A stretch of 19,942 bases of DNA from Phycisphaeraceae bacterium. Its GTDB lineage: Bacteria; Planctomycetota; Phycisphaerae; Phycisphaerales; Phycisphaeraceae. The stretch spans positions 1 through 19,942 of the forward strand of contig JADZET010000064.1 of the NCBI GenBank assembly GCA_020850375.1, in the 5' to 3' direction. This document shows, one piece after another, positions 1-6,975 of this stretch. Within the stretch, counting starts at the first letter, position 1, and each line of letters begins with the position of its first letter. The notes below the pieces were generated by a model. That model had not been told where the DNA came from and ran no database searches. It saw nothing but the letters and a program-made list of their open reading frames with translations. The position numbers and the translations under genes were made by a program.

Positions 1-1938
1 CTTGGGCGGCTCGAGCGAGCCCCACGGCACGCTGACCCGGGCCAGAGCGTCTTCGCCGCAGGCCAGCTCCAGCGTCGCGAAGTACATCGGCCCGGGCCGC
101 AGCATCGCCTGCGCGGTGGAGGAGCGCATCTCCGGGGTCAGCTTCGGGGCCGGGCCGCGCTGGCCCGAGAGCTCGATCTCCACGTAGTCGCCGCCCTGCC
201 CCAGTCGCACCACCAGGCGGGTCGGAGCGCCGCCGGTGTCGCCCTCGATCGTCAGCTCCGCCGTGTCGCCGGCCAGGCGTGCGGCGACCGAGCGCGGGGC
301 CATCGTGGCGTCCAGTCCGGCGAAGAACCGCCGCATCTGCTCGAATTTCTCGGGAGGCATCCGCTGCCCGGCGTCGGCGGAAAGGAAATACTCCGCCCGC
401 TCGGCCCCCATGGCCTCGACGTAGCTGCTCCGCACCGTCAGCACGCTCGCCCCCCGTACCGGCGACAGCAGCTCCCGCCCATAAAGCTTGTCGTACACCC
501 GCGTCAGCCCCGACTCCGCGCTGGCCTCCACGCGGTAACGGGCGTTCTCGATCACACCACCTTCGGCGACCAGCTCGCGCCCTCCGCTGCCCTTGGCCGA
601 CGAGAGCACGATCCAACCCATCGCCGGCAGGTCCACCTGCTGGTATTCCCCGTCGATCCGCACGATCTCCTTCCGGGGGTGGGGCAGGGTGTTGAAGACG
701 ACGGTTCCACCCTCGGGAGCGATGCGACTTGCGAGCGTGTCAGCCAGGCGGTCGCGCATGGCCTCGGCGGTGGTGCGCGCTTTGCCGGCCTTGACCTCGA
801 GCGTCCGCTGAGTCTGGTCAGTCAAGGCCCAGTTGTGTGTCGAGCTCTCCATCGCCAATCGCCAGGCGGACTCAACTTCCTCTTGACTTAAACCATCAAG
901 TCCCAGCCAGTCGCACCAGACGCCCAGCGTCTGGGCCTGCGCAATGGTGTTCTCGAACAGGGCTCGGTCGCGCGCCAGATTCCAAACCCGCCCGTAGAGG
1001 ATCTCGCCGTGCTCGGTGTGGCCGGACAACACGGGGATTGCTTCGCCGCCGTCGAGCTCCTGACGGAGCTTGGCGAAATAGTCGGCATAGGTGCCCAGGA
1101 TGTACCGCGCCTTCTGGGAACAGGCCGCGTCGGCGTTCCAGCCCTTCACGAAGGCGGAGATTTTGTCGAGTGGGGGCATGGCGTCGTCCCAGCCTTGCCC
1201 GCCGTCGGTCAGCAGGATCAGTCGGCCGGTGGACGGCAGGCGCAGAGCGCGCTGCCCGCCGGGCTCGCCGTCGGGCCAGCCCCAGGGACGCTGGCCGCTG
1301 AATTCCTCGGACATGTTGTAGTTCTGCGCGTTGTAGAGCAGGCGCGAGCCGTCGAGGCCGAGGAACCAGGCATTGCCCGCGAAGTCCCGTCCGCCCGGCC
1401 CGAGCGAGGGGCAGCCGCTCTTGTAGGCGTGGAAGCTCGGCACGCCGCTGCGCACCATCACCTGGGCCAGCTGCGGCGTAACGTCCGAGAGCTCGCCGTT
1501 GTCCGCCACCGCGGGCCGGACGCCCAGCTTCTCGTGCAGCCACCAGCGCGACCAGGCGATCTGCCGGACCAGGTGCTCGCCGCTCAATTCGCTGTAGTGC
1601 GGATTGGTCCAGTTGACGCAGACTTCGATCCGGCCCTGCCGGATCAGCTCGGCGAAGCGATCAGCCATGTCGGGCCGGGCCTCGAGGAACGCCGCCGCCG
1701 CCGAGGCGAGCTGCACGCTGTAACGCGCCGATGGATCGGCCTCGCAGGCCTCGACGGCCTGGGCGATGCACTCGACGTACCGCTTGTAGGACGCATCGGG
1801 CGTTTTCGTGAAGTCGATGTCCATGTGCGTCGTGGGGATCAGCACCACCGTCATCGGCTCGGCCGATTGCGCCCGGGCCGGCATCGCCGCCGCGAAGAGG
1901 CTCAGCACCGTGCACACTCCTATTTTCAAACATGACAT
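1..1938 (-). CDS. GH38-like glycoside hydrolase, secreted, 3' end beyond window
   Basis: The minus-strand frame from ATG 1938 stays open for 646 codons to the window edge, so the stop lies outside. The N-terminus is a signal peptide (about residues 1-23, ending PARA-Q), so the protein is exported. Residues 30-45 hold THMDIDF; His38 and Asp40 fit the zinc-binding H-x-D that opens GH38 alpha-mannosidase domains. A VADNGELSD segment (Asp146) sits where the GH38 nucleophile is expected, a GWDD motif follows near 249-252, and SGHTEHGE (His307, His310) could give the last metal ligand. About 230 residues of beta-rich sequence follow, as in GH38 C-terminal regions. A GGAG lies 8 bases before the ATG. 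The gene starts 68 bp after the amidohydrolase and is probably cotranscribed with it. The fold is fairly secure; the substrate is unknown, and it could belong to a GH38-related family of unknown function. Confidence 0.8.
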   Translation of the reverse strand, partial: MSCLKIGVCTVLSLFAAAMPARAQSAEPMTVVLIPTTHMDIDFTKTPDASYKRYVECIAQAVEACEADPSARYSVQLASAAAAFLEARPDMADRFAELIRQGRIEVCVNWTNPHYSELSGEHLVRQIAWSRWWLHEKLGVRPAVADNGELSDVTPQLAQVMVRSGVPSFHAYKSGCPSLGPGGRDFAGNAWFLGLDGSRLLYNAQNYNMSEEFSGQRPWGWPDGEPGGQRALRLPSTGRLILLTDGGQGWDDAMPPLDKISAFVKGWNADAACSQKARYILGTYADYFAKLRQELDGGEAIPVLSGHTEHGEILYGRVWNLARDRALFENTIAQAQTLGVWCDWLGLDGLSQEEVESAWRLAMESSTHNWALTDQTQRTLEVKAGKARTTAEAMRDRLADTLASRIAPEGGTVVFNTLPHPRKEIVRIDGEYQQVDLPAMGWIVLSSAKGSGGRELVAEGGVIENARYRVEASAESGLTRVYDKLYGRELLSPVRGASVLTVRSSYVEAMGAERAEYFLSADAGQRMPPEKFEQMRRFFAGLDATMAPRSVAARLAGDTAELTIEGDTGGAPTRLVVRLGQGGDYVEIELSGQRGPAPKLTPEMRSSTAQAMLRPGPMYFATLELACGEDALARVSVPWGSLEPPK

Positions 1939-2006
1939 GCGTTGATCTCCAGCCCGGAAACGGGTGTCCGATGTCCTGTGCGTCTGACAAGCAGCGCGTT
2001 GCATGG

Positions 2007-3047
2007 TCAGCCCAGCAGCCACCGGCACGCGCCAACATAAACATCCGCCAGCGTCGCGGTGTCGACCAACGCGCCGCGCAGGCGAGCTGTCGCCTCCTTC
2101 GGCAGGCCCGGGTCGACCAAGTCCAGGTCCGGGTCCACGATCGGGCTCGGGCCATCGTAGTCGGTCTCGAATAGCGTTCGCAGGGCCCAGAAACGCGAGG
2201 CGAACAGGTCGAAGCTCAGATTGGCCGGGTCGGCCACGATGTCCGTGCCGAACATCACCCGCCCCGGGTTCCTCGCCAGAAAATCCCGCAGGTCGTCGGC
2301 GTGCTTCGACAGCTCGCGCACCATCCACTTGGTGGCCGAGGTGTCGATCCGCAGGCGCGGCCAGCGGTCGAGCAGGCCCTGAAGGAACTTGAGGTCCTCC
2401 GGGCTGCCGGCCATGTGCGCTGCCCACCAGTCGGCCTCGGGGAACATCGCCAGCATGCGTTCGAAGCGCGCGTAGTGGTCACGCTTCGTGCCGTACTTGC
2501 CCGCATCGGCGTACTTGGTGGCGAACCAGGTGTCCGGGTCGGCCACGTGGACCATCAGCGTCATGCCCAGCTCGTGGGCCAGCTTCATGCTCCTAAGCCG
2601 CACGGGCGAGTCGATCCACATCTGGTCCCACTTGTCCAGTCCGCGCGGCGCCGCCCAGAACTTGCAGACCTTCACCCCCTTGAGCGCGAAGGCCTCGATG
2701 CGCCGCAGCCACTCCTCGCCCATCGCCCGCGGCCAGTCCGTCGCCCAGTAGTCCGGCACGGCGATGAAGGAGATCTTGTCGCCGAATTCGTCGCGGACGG
2801 CGTCAACCTCCTCCAACGGCGTCATGGACCAGACGCGCTTCGTGCCGTAGTGCTCCGCCGCCCGCATGTAGGCGCGGGCTGAGGCGAGGTTGCGCAGGTG
2901 GACGTGGCAGTCCCAGATCTCTCCGCGGTAGGGGAGGTGCGCCGCCTCGGCCCGGTAGTCGATGCCCAGGCGGTTGGCGTCGTTGATGGGGACACGGTGC
3001 AGGGCAGGCTGATAACCGGCAAGACTCGGCATGGTCGAATCGGTCAT
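2007..3047 (-). CDS. amidohydrolase family 2 metal-dependent hydrolase
   Basis: This 346-residue protein has the TIM-barrel amidohydrolase-2 pattern. DCHVHL (His48, His50) gives the first metal-binding H-x-H, HVADPD and AAHMAG give the later histidines, and FGTDI carries the C-terminal catalytic aspartate. Length is normal for the family. I chose ATG 3047 because a GGGAGTGAG purine run lies about 10 bases upstream. The frame also runs back to a TTG at 3083, which lacks a comparable ribosome site. No signal peptide is seen, so it is probably cytoplasmic. The secreted GH38-like gene follows after 68 bp, suggesting a small catabolic operon, perhaps for a carbohydrate or carboxylated sugar product. 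Relatives act as decarboxylases, lactonases or hydrolases, so the reaction cannot be fixed from sequence. Confidence 0.85.
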   Translation of the reverse strand: MTDSTMPSLAGYQPALHRVPINDANRLGIDYRAEAAHLPYRGEIWDCHVHLRNLASARAYMRAAEHYGTKRVWSMTPLEEVDAVRDEFGDKISFIAVPDYWATDWPRAMGEEWLRRIEAFALKGVKVCKFWAAPRGLDKWDQMWIDSPVRLRSMKLAHELGMTLMVHVADPDTWFATKYADAGKYGTKRDHYARFERMLAMFPEADWWAAHMAGSPEDLKFLQGLLDRWPRLRIDTSATKWMVRELSKHADDLRDFLARNPGRVMFGTDIVADPANLSFDLFASRFWALRTLFETDYDGPSPIVDPDLDLVDPGLPKEATARLRGALVDTATLADVYVGACRWLLG

Positions 3048-3353
3048 GATCGCTCTCACTCCCAAGCGCTCAATCTTAAACAATCACCCATCCGCGGGGC
3101 CGGGCGTTCTGTGGTTTCAGGAGGCCGTCGGGAATATCTTGACAGCAGTCACGTGCCAGTGGCGCCGGTGAACCCCGCTCAGAACGTTGTTTTGGGGCAA
3201 CGTCCGAAAAAGGTTACACGCCACGCCTAGGTCATTTACAGCCTGAAATCATCCGATGTCACCTTCATCTTATGGCGGCCGCATTGCGCGACCGTGCTTT
3301 CACACAAAGATCATGCGGTCCGCTAAGGGCCTCTCACGCACGGGGTTGACGCT
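3048..3353. other. divergent intergenic region, amidohydrolase / HAD gene
   Basis: This gap separates a leftward and a rightward gene and must hold both promoters. A TTGACA stands at 3139-3144 on the plus strand, but I see no good -10 element 16-18 bp after it. A 6-bp inverted repeat (ACGTTG / CAACGT, 8-base loop) lies at 3184-3203 and could be an operator or hairpin; no T-run follows it. No convincing gene was found. Confidence 0.4.
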
Positions 3354-4235
3354 ATTTTCGACCTGCTGTTCAGAAAACCTCGTCCCCAGGCCGTCGCCGA
3401 AGCGCCTCGGGCGGCCATCAAGCTCGTCGCCCTGGACGTCGACGGCACGCTCCTGTCGTCGCAGAAGAAGCTGACGCCGCGCGTCGTCCGGACGATCGAG
3501 CGCGTCGCGGCGCAGGGCGTGCGGTTCGTGCTGGCCTCAGCCCGCCCCCCGCGCGGGCTGTTGTCGCTGCACAGCCAGCTCGGGCTCGACACCCACCTGG
3601 TGTCCTACAACGGGGCCCTGATCATCGAGCCGGGCAGCCACCACGTTCTGGAGCATCGCCCGCTCCCGCCGGCCCTGGTCGGGCAGATCATCGAGGTGGT
3701 CCGCCGGATCGAGCCGACGACCTGGTTCGGCCTGGACAACCTCGACGTCTGGAAGGAAGTGCCCGTGCCGGCCGTCGTGTCTGCCGCTCAGTCACCGACC
3801 GACATGGCTCCCCAGCTCGACCTGGGGATGGGCATCGCCGCGCCGCCCGCGCCGTTCATGGATCAGCCCGCCACGCGCCTGCTCTTCCAGACCACGGCCG
3901 AGCGGCGCGTTGAGGTGGCCGCGGCGCTGGCCGAGCGCTTCGCCGGCCGGATCAACGCGGCCATCACCGACAACCACGTCGTACAGATCCAGCACGCCCA
4001 GGCCGACAAGGTCCACGCCCTGGCCCGACTCGCCCGCCATTACCACGTGCCCCGGCAGAGCGTCATGGCCATCGGCGACGCCCGCAACGACCTGGGCATG
4101 CTCCGCTGGGCCGGCCTGTCGCTGGCGATGGAGAACGCCCCGCCGCGCGTCCGCAAGGCGGCGCACGCCGTCATCCCCTCCAATGACGACCACGGCGTCG
4201 CCCACGCCCTCGAGCAGTACATCCTCGAGGCATGA
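3354..4235 (+). CDS. Cof-type HAD-superfamily phosphatase with non-standard start
   Basis: The protein has all four HAD motifs in order. DVDGT (about residues 28-32 from the start used here) holds the nucleophile and acid/base aspartates, VLASARP is motif II, the Lys of QADKVHAL is motif III, and AIGDARNDLGM is motif IV. The large cap between motifs II and III is typical of Cof/YidA-type sugar-phosphate phosphatases. The first in-frame GTG (3519) would delete the catalytic DVDGT, so translation must begin upstream. The frame is open from 3327 (a TAA at 3324-3326 precedes it) and contains no ATG, GTG or TTG. I chose ATT at 3354, giving IFDLLFRKP, because GGGG lies 8 bases upstream; CTG at 3363 or 3366 is also possible. 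folP follows 86 bp later on the same strand. The substrate is unknown. Confidence 0.8.
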   Translation: MFDLLFRKPRPQAVAEAPRAAIKLVALDVDGTLLSSQKKLTPRVVRTIERVAAQGVRFVLASARPPRGLLSLHSQLGLDTHLVSYNGALIIEPGSHHVLEHRPLPPALVGQIIEVVRRIEPTTWFGLDNLDVWKEVPVPAVVSAAQSPTDMAPQLDLGMGIAAPPAPFMDQPATRLLFQTTAERRVEVAAALAERFAGRINAAITDNHVVQIQHAQADKVHALARLARHYHVPRQSVMAIGDARNDLGMLRWAGLSLAMENAPPRVRKAAHAVIPSNDDHGVAHALEQYILEA

Positions 4236-4321
4236 TCGCCGGAACGCCTCACTCGGGGGCCTTCCCCGGGAGTTCGAGGCCCCATTTCCGTCTCGGACCG
4301 CAATCTCATTAGACTAGAGCC

Positions 4322-5230
4322 GTGCTCACAGATCCGCTCAAGCCCTGCGCGCGTCTTCCCTGGAGCCAGGGGCCCTGTCTGATGGGCGTGCTCAACGTCA
4401 CACCGGACTCGTTCTCCGACGGCGGCCGGTTCGAGGGTGATGTCGGCGCCGCCGTTGAGCATGGCCTGACGATGGCCAAACAGGGCGCGGCCATCATCGA
4501 CGTCGGCGGCGAGTCGACGCGCCCTGGCGCCTCATCGGTATCCGAGGACGAACAACTGCGGCGTGTGCTGCCGGTGGTCGAGGGCCTGCGTCGATCGCTC
4601 GACATCGCGAATCTGGGTGACGTGCTGATCAGCGTGGACACGACACTTCCGGGGGTCGCTCGCGCGGCGCTCGACGCCGGCGCGCGGATGCTCAACGACA
4701 TCTCCGCTGGCCGAGCGCGTGATGCGGTGTCGTCGCACGCCGACGCCATGCTCGACCTGGCCGCGGCCCGGAACGTGCCGATCGTGCTGATGCACATGCT
4801 CGGATCGCCCGCGACGATGCAGCAGGCGCCGGCTTATCACGACGTGGTGATGGAGGTCCGCCAGTTCCTGCTCGAGCGCGCCGCGGCGGCGATGGATCGC
4901 GGCCTGCCGCGGGATCACGTCGTCCTCGACCCGGGCATCGGCTTCGGCAAGACGCTCGAACACAACATCGCGCTTCTGGCCCGTCTCGACACGCTCGTGG
5001 TCACGGGGCATCCGGTGCTTCTGGGCGCCAGCCGCAAGCGCTTCATCGCCGGGATCAGCCAGGCGTCGACCGGCATCTCGCCGTCGCCGGACGACCGGCT
5101 CGGGGGGACCTGTGCCGCGACGGCGCTGGGCGTGCGTGCGGGCGTGCGGATCATCCGCGTGCACGACCTGCCCGCGAATCGGCAGGCGATGGATCTGGCC
5201 GCGGCCGTGCGGCTGCGGTCGCCCTTCTGA
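4322..5230 (+). CDS. folP: dihydropteroate synthase
   Basis: DHPS joins p-aminobenzoate to 6-hydroxymethyl-7,8-dihydropterin diphosphate to give dihydropteroate in folate synthesis; it is cytoplasmic. The 302-residue protein shows the family signatures in order: GVLNVTPDSFSDGG, AAIIDVGGESTRPGA, ISVDTT, MLNDISAG, VLMHMLGSPATMQ, VLDPGIGFGKTLEHN, LLGASRKRF and the C-terminal RIIRVHD. Start is GTG 4322; the first ATG (4382) lies inside the LMGVLNVTPDSF motif and is too late. No clear Shine-Dalgarno is visible, and the TTAGACT at about 4308-4314 could be a weak -10 element that would make the message nearly leaderless. Residues at the sulfonamide-site loops look ordinary by eye. Confidence 0.97.
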   Translation: MLTDPLKPCARLPWSQGPCLMGVLNVTPDSFSDGGRFEGDVGAAVEHGLTMAKQGAAIIDVGGESTRPGASSVSEDEQLRRVLPVVEGLRRSLDIANLGDVLISVDTTLPGVARAALDAGARMLNDISAGRARDAVSSHADAMLDLAAARNVPIVLMHMLGSPATMQQAPAYHDVVMEVRQFLLERAAAAMDRGLPRDHVVLDPGIGFGKTLEHNIALLARLDTLVVTGHPVLLGASRKRFIAGISQASTGISPSPDDRLGGTCAATALGVRAGVRIIRVHDLPANRQAMDLAAAVRLRSPF

Positions 5231-5271
5231 CCACGATCGCCGCGATCTCCGCCCCTGGCTCGTCGGCGATT

Positions 5272-5487
5272 ATGGGACGTAAAAAGCCGCGAACGGCATT
5301 ACCATCGCCTCACGCATTACCGGACGCAGCGCACGGCTTTCACTCGCAAGGCATTGCTTTGAATGATCTTAAAGAGCTGAACAGTCGTCCGACATTCCTT
5401 CAAGAGTCCGAGCATCGCTGGGCGATATTCATGGTGTTCGAGCAGCACGGCGTTCGTGAGGCCGTGAGTGCGAAGGATGGCAAGTAG
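5272..5487 (+). CDS. doubtful 71-residue reading frame
   Basis: An ATG-to-TAG frame encodes a basic, hydrophilic peptide (MGRKKPRTALPS...) with no domain I recognise. No ribosome binding site precedes the ATG. Only about half of its third codon positions are G or C, far below neighbouring genes, so it is either non-coding, a decayed fragment or acquired DNA. A later TTG (5358) is an alternative start. It is listed only because nothing else occupies this stretch. Confidence 0.18.
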   Translation: MGRKKPRTALPSPHALPDAAHGFHSQGIALNDLKELNSRPTFLQESEHRWAIFMVFEQHGVREAVSAKDGK

Positions 5488-5500
5488 AGAGCTTAACCCC

Positions 5501-5624
5501 GCGTGGCCAGGCGTAGTTCCTGCCGGGCCAAGGCCGGCTTCGTCGGCAGCCTAAGCCACGCAAGGGACCTTAAATAAGGTGAATCAGCCCGTCTGGGGTC
5601 GCGCGGGCTGACGGGAAATACCCG
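5501..5624. repeat. four consecutive inverted repeats, possible structured RNA
   Basis: Hairpin 1 spans 5501-5561: outer arms GCGTGGC/GCCACGC, then AGGC/GCCT, then TGCCG/CGGCA, with an 8-base bulge on the left side. Hairpin 2 is 5567-5580 (ACCTTA-AA-TAAGGT). Hairpin 3 is 5584-5611 (TCAGCCCG, 12 bases, CGGGCTGA). Hairpin 4 is 5612-5624 (CGGG-AAATA-CCCG). None is followed by a T-run, so they do not look like simple terminators. The block lies about 140 bp upstream of the FlgM-like start. Confidence 0.45.
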
Positions 5625-5674
5625 AACCAAAACTTAACAGACGACTCGTATTTTGAGCTGAACGGTTTTCTCCA

Positions 5675-5682
5675 GCCGATAC
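5675..5682 (+). promoter_or_regulatory. sigma-28-like -10 element (weak)
   Basis: GCCGATAC matches seven of eight bases of the flagellar sigma-28 (FliA) -10 consensus GCCGATAA and lies 80 bp before the FlgM-like start. No TAAA-type -35 element is seen at the standard spacing; the nearest TGAA is about 3 bp too close. A chance match is possible. Confidence 0.25.
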
Positions 5683-5762
5683 GGTTAGTGAGGGAAGTCC
5701 GATAGAATCCCTCGCGGCGGAGATCGTGCGCCGAGCGAAGTGCGAGTCCAGGAGATTCGAAG

Positions 5763-6035
5763 ATGAGTGAAGTTTCCCCCCTGTCCAGACCCAATGCCCC
5801 GGCCCTGACGCCGAACGTCAAGCCGGCCGACGCCAAGGCGGCTGAGCCCACCAGGCCGGCCCGCTCGGACCGGGCGGACTTCTCCTCGGCCGCTCAGCTC
5901 CTGGGCCGCCTCGACCAGCTCCCCGACACCCGCGACGAGCTGATCACCCGCGTCAAGCAGGAGATCGCTCTGGGCGCCTACGAGACCCCCGAGAAAATCG
6001 ACGCCGCGATCGAGGAGCTGCTCAAGGACCTCTGA
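5763..6035 (+). CDS. flgM: FlgM-like anti-sigma-28 factor
   Basis: This is a 90-residue, soluble, charged protein. The first 35 residues are Pro/Ala-rich and look disordered. Residues 36-90 (SDRADFSSAAQLLGRL, then TRDELITRVKQEIALGAYE, then TPEKIDAAIEELLKDL) match the FlgM C-terminal pattern: a Ser-Ser segment, an R..V..VK..I..G.Y helix and a final amphipathic helix. FlgM family proteins bind the flagellar sigma factor FliA and hold it inactive until the hook is complete. AGGAG at 5750-5754 lies 8 bases before the ATG. The gene stands alone between folP and the convergent uppS, with a strong terminator right after it; no other flagellar gene is in the window. The family match is made by eye on a short protein, so the role is moderately sure. 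Confidence 0.6.
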   Translation: MSEVSPLSRPNAPALTPNVKPADAKAAEPTRPARSDRADFSSAAQLLGRLDQLPDTRDELITRVKQEIALGAYETPEKIDAAIEELLKDL

Positions 6036-6077
6036 GCCGCCGACGGGGTCGGCGATTGACAAGAAAATCCACGCACG

Positions 6078-6106
6078 CCGCCCGGCTCGTCCGGGCGGTT
6101 TTTCTT
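6078..6106 (+). terminator. rho-independent terminator after FlgM-like gene
   Basis: An 8-bp perfect GC stem (CCGCCCGG / CCGGGCGG) with a CTCGT loop is followed by TTTTTCTTT. It starts 42 bp after the FlgM-like stop and lies between two convergent genes. Confidence 0.9.
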
Positions 6107-6137
6107 TCTACAGATCGAATCCGTGATTCAGGAAGCC

Positions 6138-6932
6138 TTACGGCCGGGGCTCGACGACGTCGCCGAACTTGCGCGTCCGCCGGGCGTAGGCCCGCAGGGC
6201 CTCGTGGAGCTGGGTCACGTCGAACTCCGGCCAGCAGACGTCCGCCACGTACAGCTCGGCGTAGCTGCTCTGCCAGAGCAGGTAATTGCTCAGGCGCATC
6301 TCCCCGGCCGTCCGGATCAAAAGGTCCGGGTCAGGCAGGCCGGCGGTGAAGAGGTGGTCGCTGATGACGCCCTGGTCGATGGCTGAGGGATCGAGCTGGC
6401 CGGCCTTGACCTTCTCGGCGATGGCGCGGACGGCGTCGGTGATCTCGGCCCGTGAGCCGTAGTTGACCGCCAGGGCGAGGGTCAGGCCCGTGTTGCCCGC
6501 CGTGGCGGCGGTGGTGCGGTCGATCATCTCCAGCACCGTCGGCGAGAGGCCCTCACGCCGGCCGATCTGCCTGAACCGCACGTTGTTGGCCAGCATCGTC
6601 GGCAGCTCGGCCTCGAGGAATTGCAGCAACAGGCCCATCAGGAACTCGACCTCGGCCTTGCTGCGCAGCCAGTTCTCCGTCGAGAAGGCGTAGAGCGTCA
6701 AGACCTCGATCCCGAGCTTGGCGCACTCGGTGACGATGGGGTTGACGTTGCGGGCCCCGTGCTCGTGGCCGTAGACGCGGGGCTTGCCCTGGGCGCGGGC
6801 CCAGCGGCCGTTGCCGTCCATGATGATCGCCACGTGGCGGGGCAGCGATTTGGCCTCGAGATCCACAGCCCCCGCCGGGCCCGGCTGCGGCCGCGGTTCG
6901 ATGGTGGTGGTGGGCTTGGTCGATCCGGACAT
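6138..6932 (-). CDS. uppS: isoprenyl transferase (undecaprenyl diphosphate synthase)
   Basis: The enzyme condenses isopentenyl diphosphate onto farnesyl diphosphate in cis to give the C55 lipid carrier for peptidoglycan and surface polysaccharide. The 264-residue protein shows every family block: HVAIIMDGNGRWA (catalytic Asp39), RVYGHEHGARN, LTLYAFSTENW, LALAVNYGSRAEI, and DLLIRTAGEMRLSNYLLWQ followed by YAELY. The usual RTSGE is RTAGE here, a mild change. About 25 Pro-rich residues precede the conserved core. GAGG lies about 10 bases before the ATG. It is the last gene of the leftward run, 43 bp after purA, so it may be cotranscribed with the polysaccharide genes whose lipid carrier it supplies. 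Confidence 0.96.
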   Translation of the reverse strand: MSGSTKPTTTIEPRPQPGPAGAVDLEAKSLPRHVAIIMDGNGRWARAQGKPRVYGHEHGARNVNPIVTECAKLGIEVLTLYAFSTENWLRSKAEVEFLMGLLLQFLEAELPTMLANNVRFRQIGRREGLSPTVLEMIDRTTAATAGNTGLTLALAVNYGSRAEITDAVRAIAEKVKAGQLDPSAIDQGVISDHLFTAGLPDPDLLIRTAGEMRLSNYLLWQSSYAELYVADVCWPEFDVTQLHEALRAYARRTRKFGDVVEPRP

Positions 6933-6975
6933 GACGGATTCGCCTCGGGGGTCGCCTGATTCTATCGCCGCAACG

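Larger units (their letters stand above)
5231..5762. other. AT-richer intergenic region with inverted repeats
   Basis: This 530-bp gap is visibly poorer in G+C than its surroundings. It holds one doubtful short reading frame, a chain of four adjacent inverted repeats (5501-5624) and probable promoter elements for the FlgM-like gene. TAGAAT at 5703-5708 could be a -10 box, without a good -35. No tRNA or recognised riboswitch was identified. Confidence 0.5.

Noticed and set aside
896..1543. Minus-strand reading frame of 215 codons inside the GH38-like gene
   Set aside because: It is Arg/Ala/Gly-rich and out of frame with the 646-codon open frame that has a signal peptide and GH38 motifs; it is a high-GC shadow.
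3139..3144. Perfect TTGACA upstream of the HAD gene
   Set aside because: No -10-like hexamer lies 15-19 bp downstream, so I do not call a promoter.
3256..3474. 72-codon plus-strand frame beginning with ATG at 3256
   Set aside because: It overlaps the start of the HAD gene in a different frame, has no recognisable domain and would need a frameshift to reach the HAD frame.
4256..4286. GGGGCC/GGCCCC inverted repeat between the HAD gene and folP
   Set aside because: Only six pairs, a long loop and no T-run; expected often by chance in GC-rich sequence.
5501..5561. Possible tRNA or SRP RNA in the bulged hairpin
   Set aside because: No T-loop or anticodon arm pattern for a tRNA, and no GGAAG-type core of SRP RNA was found.
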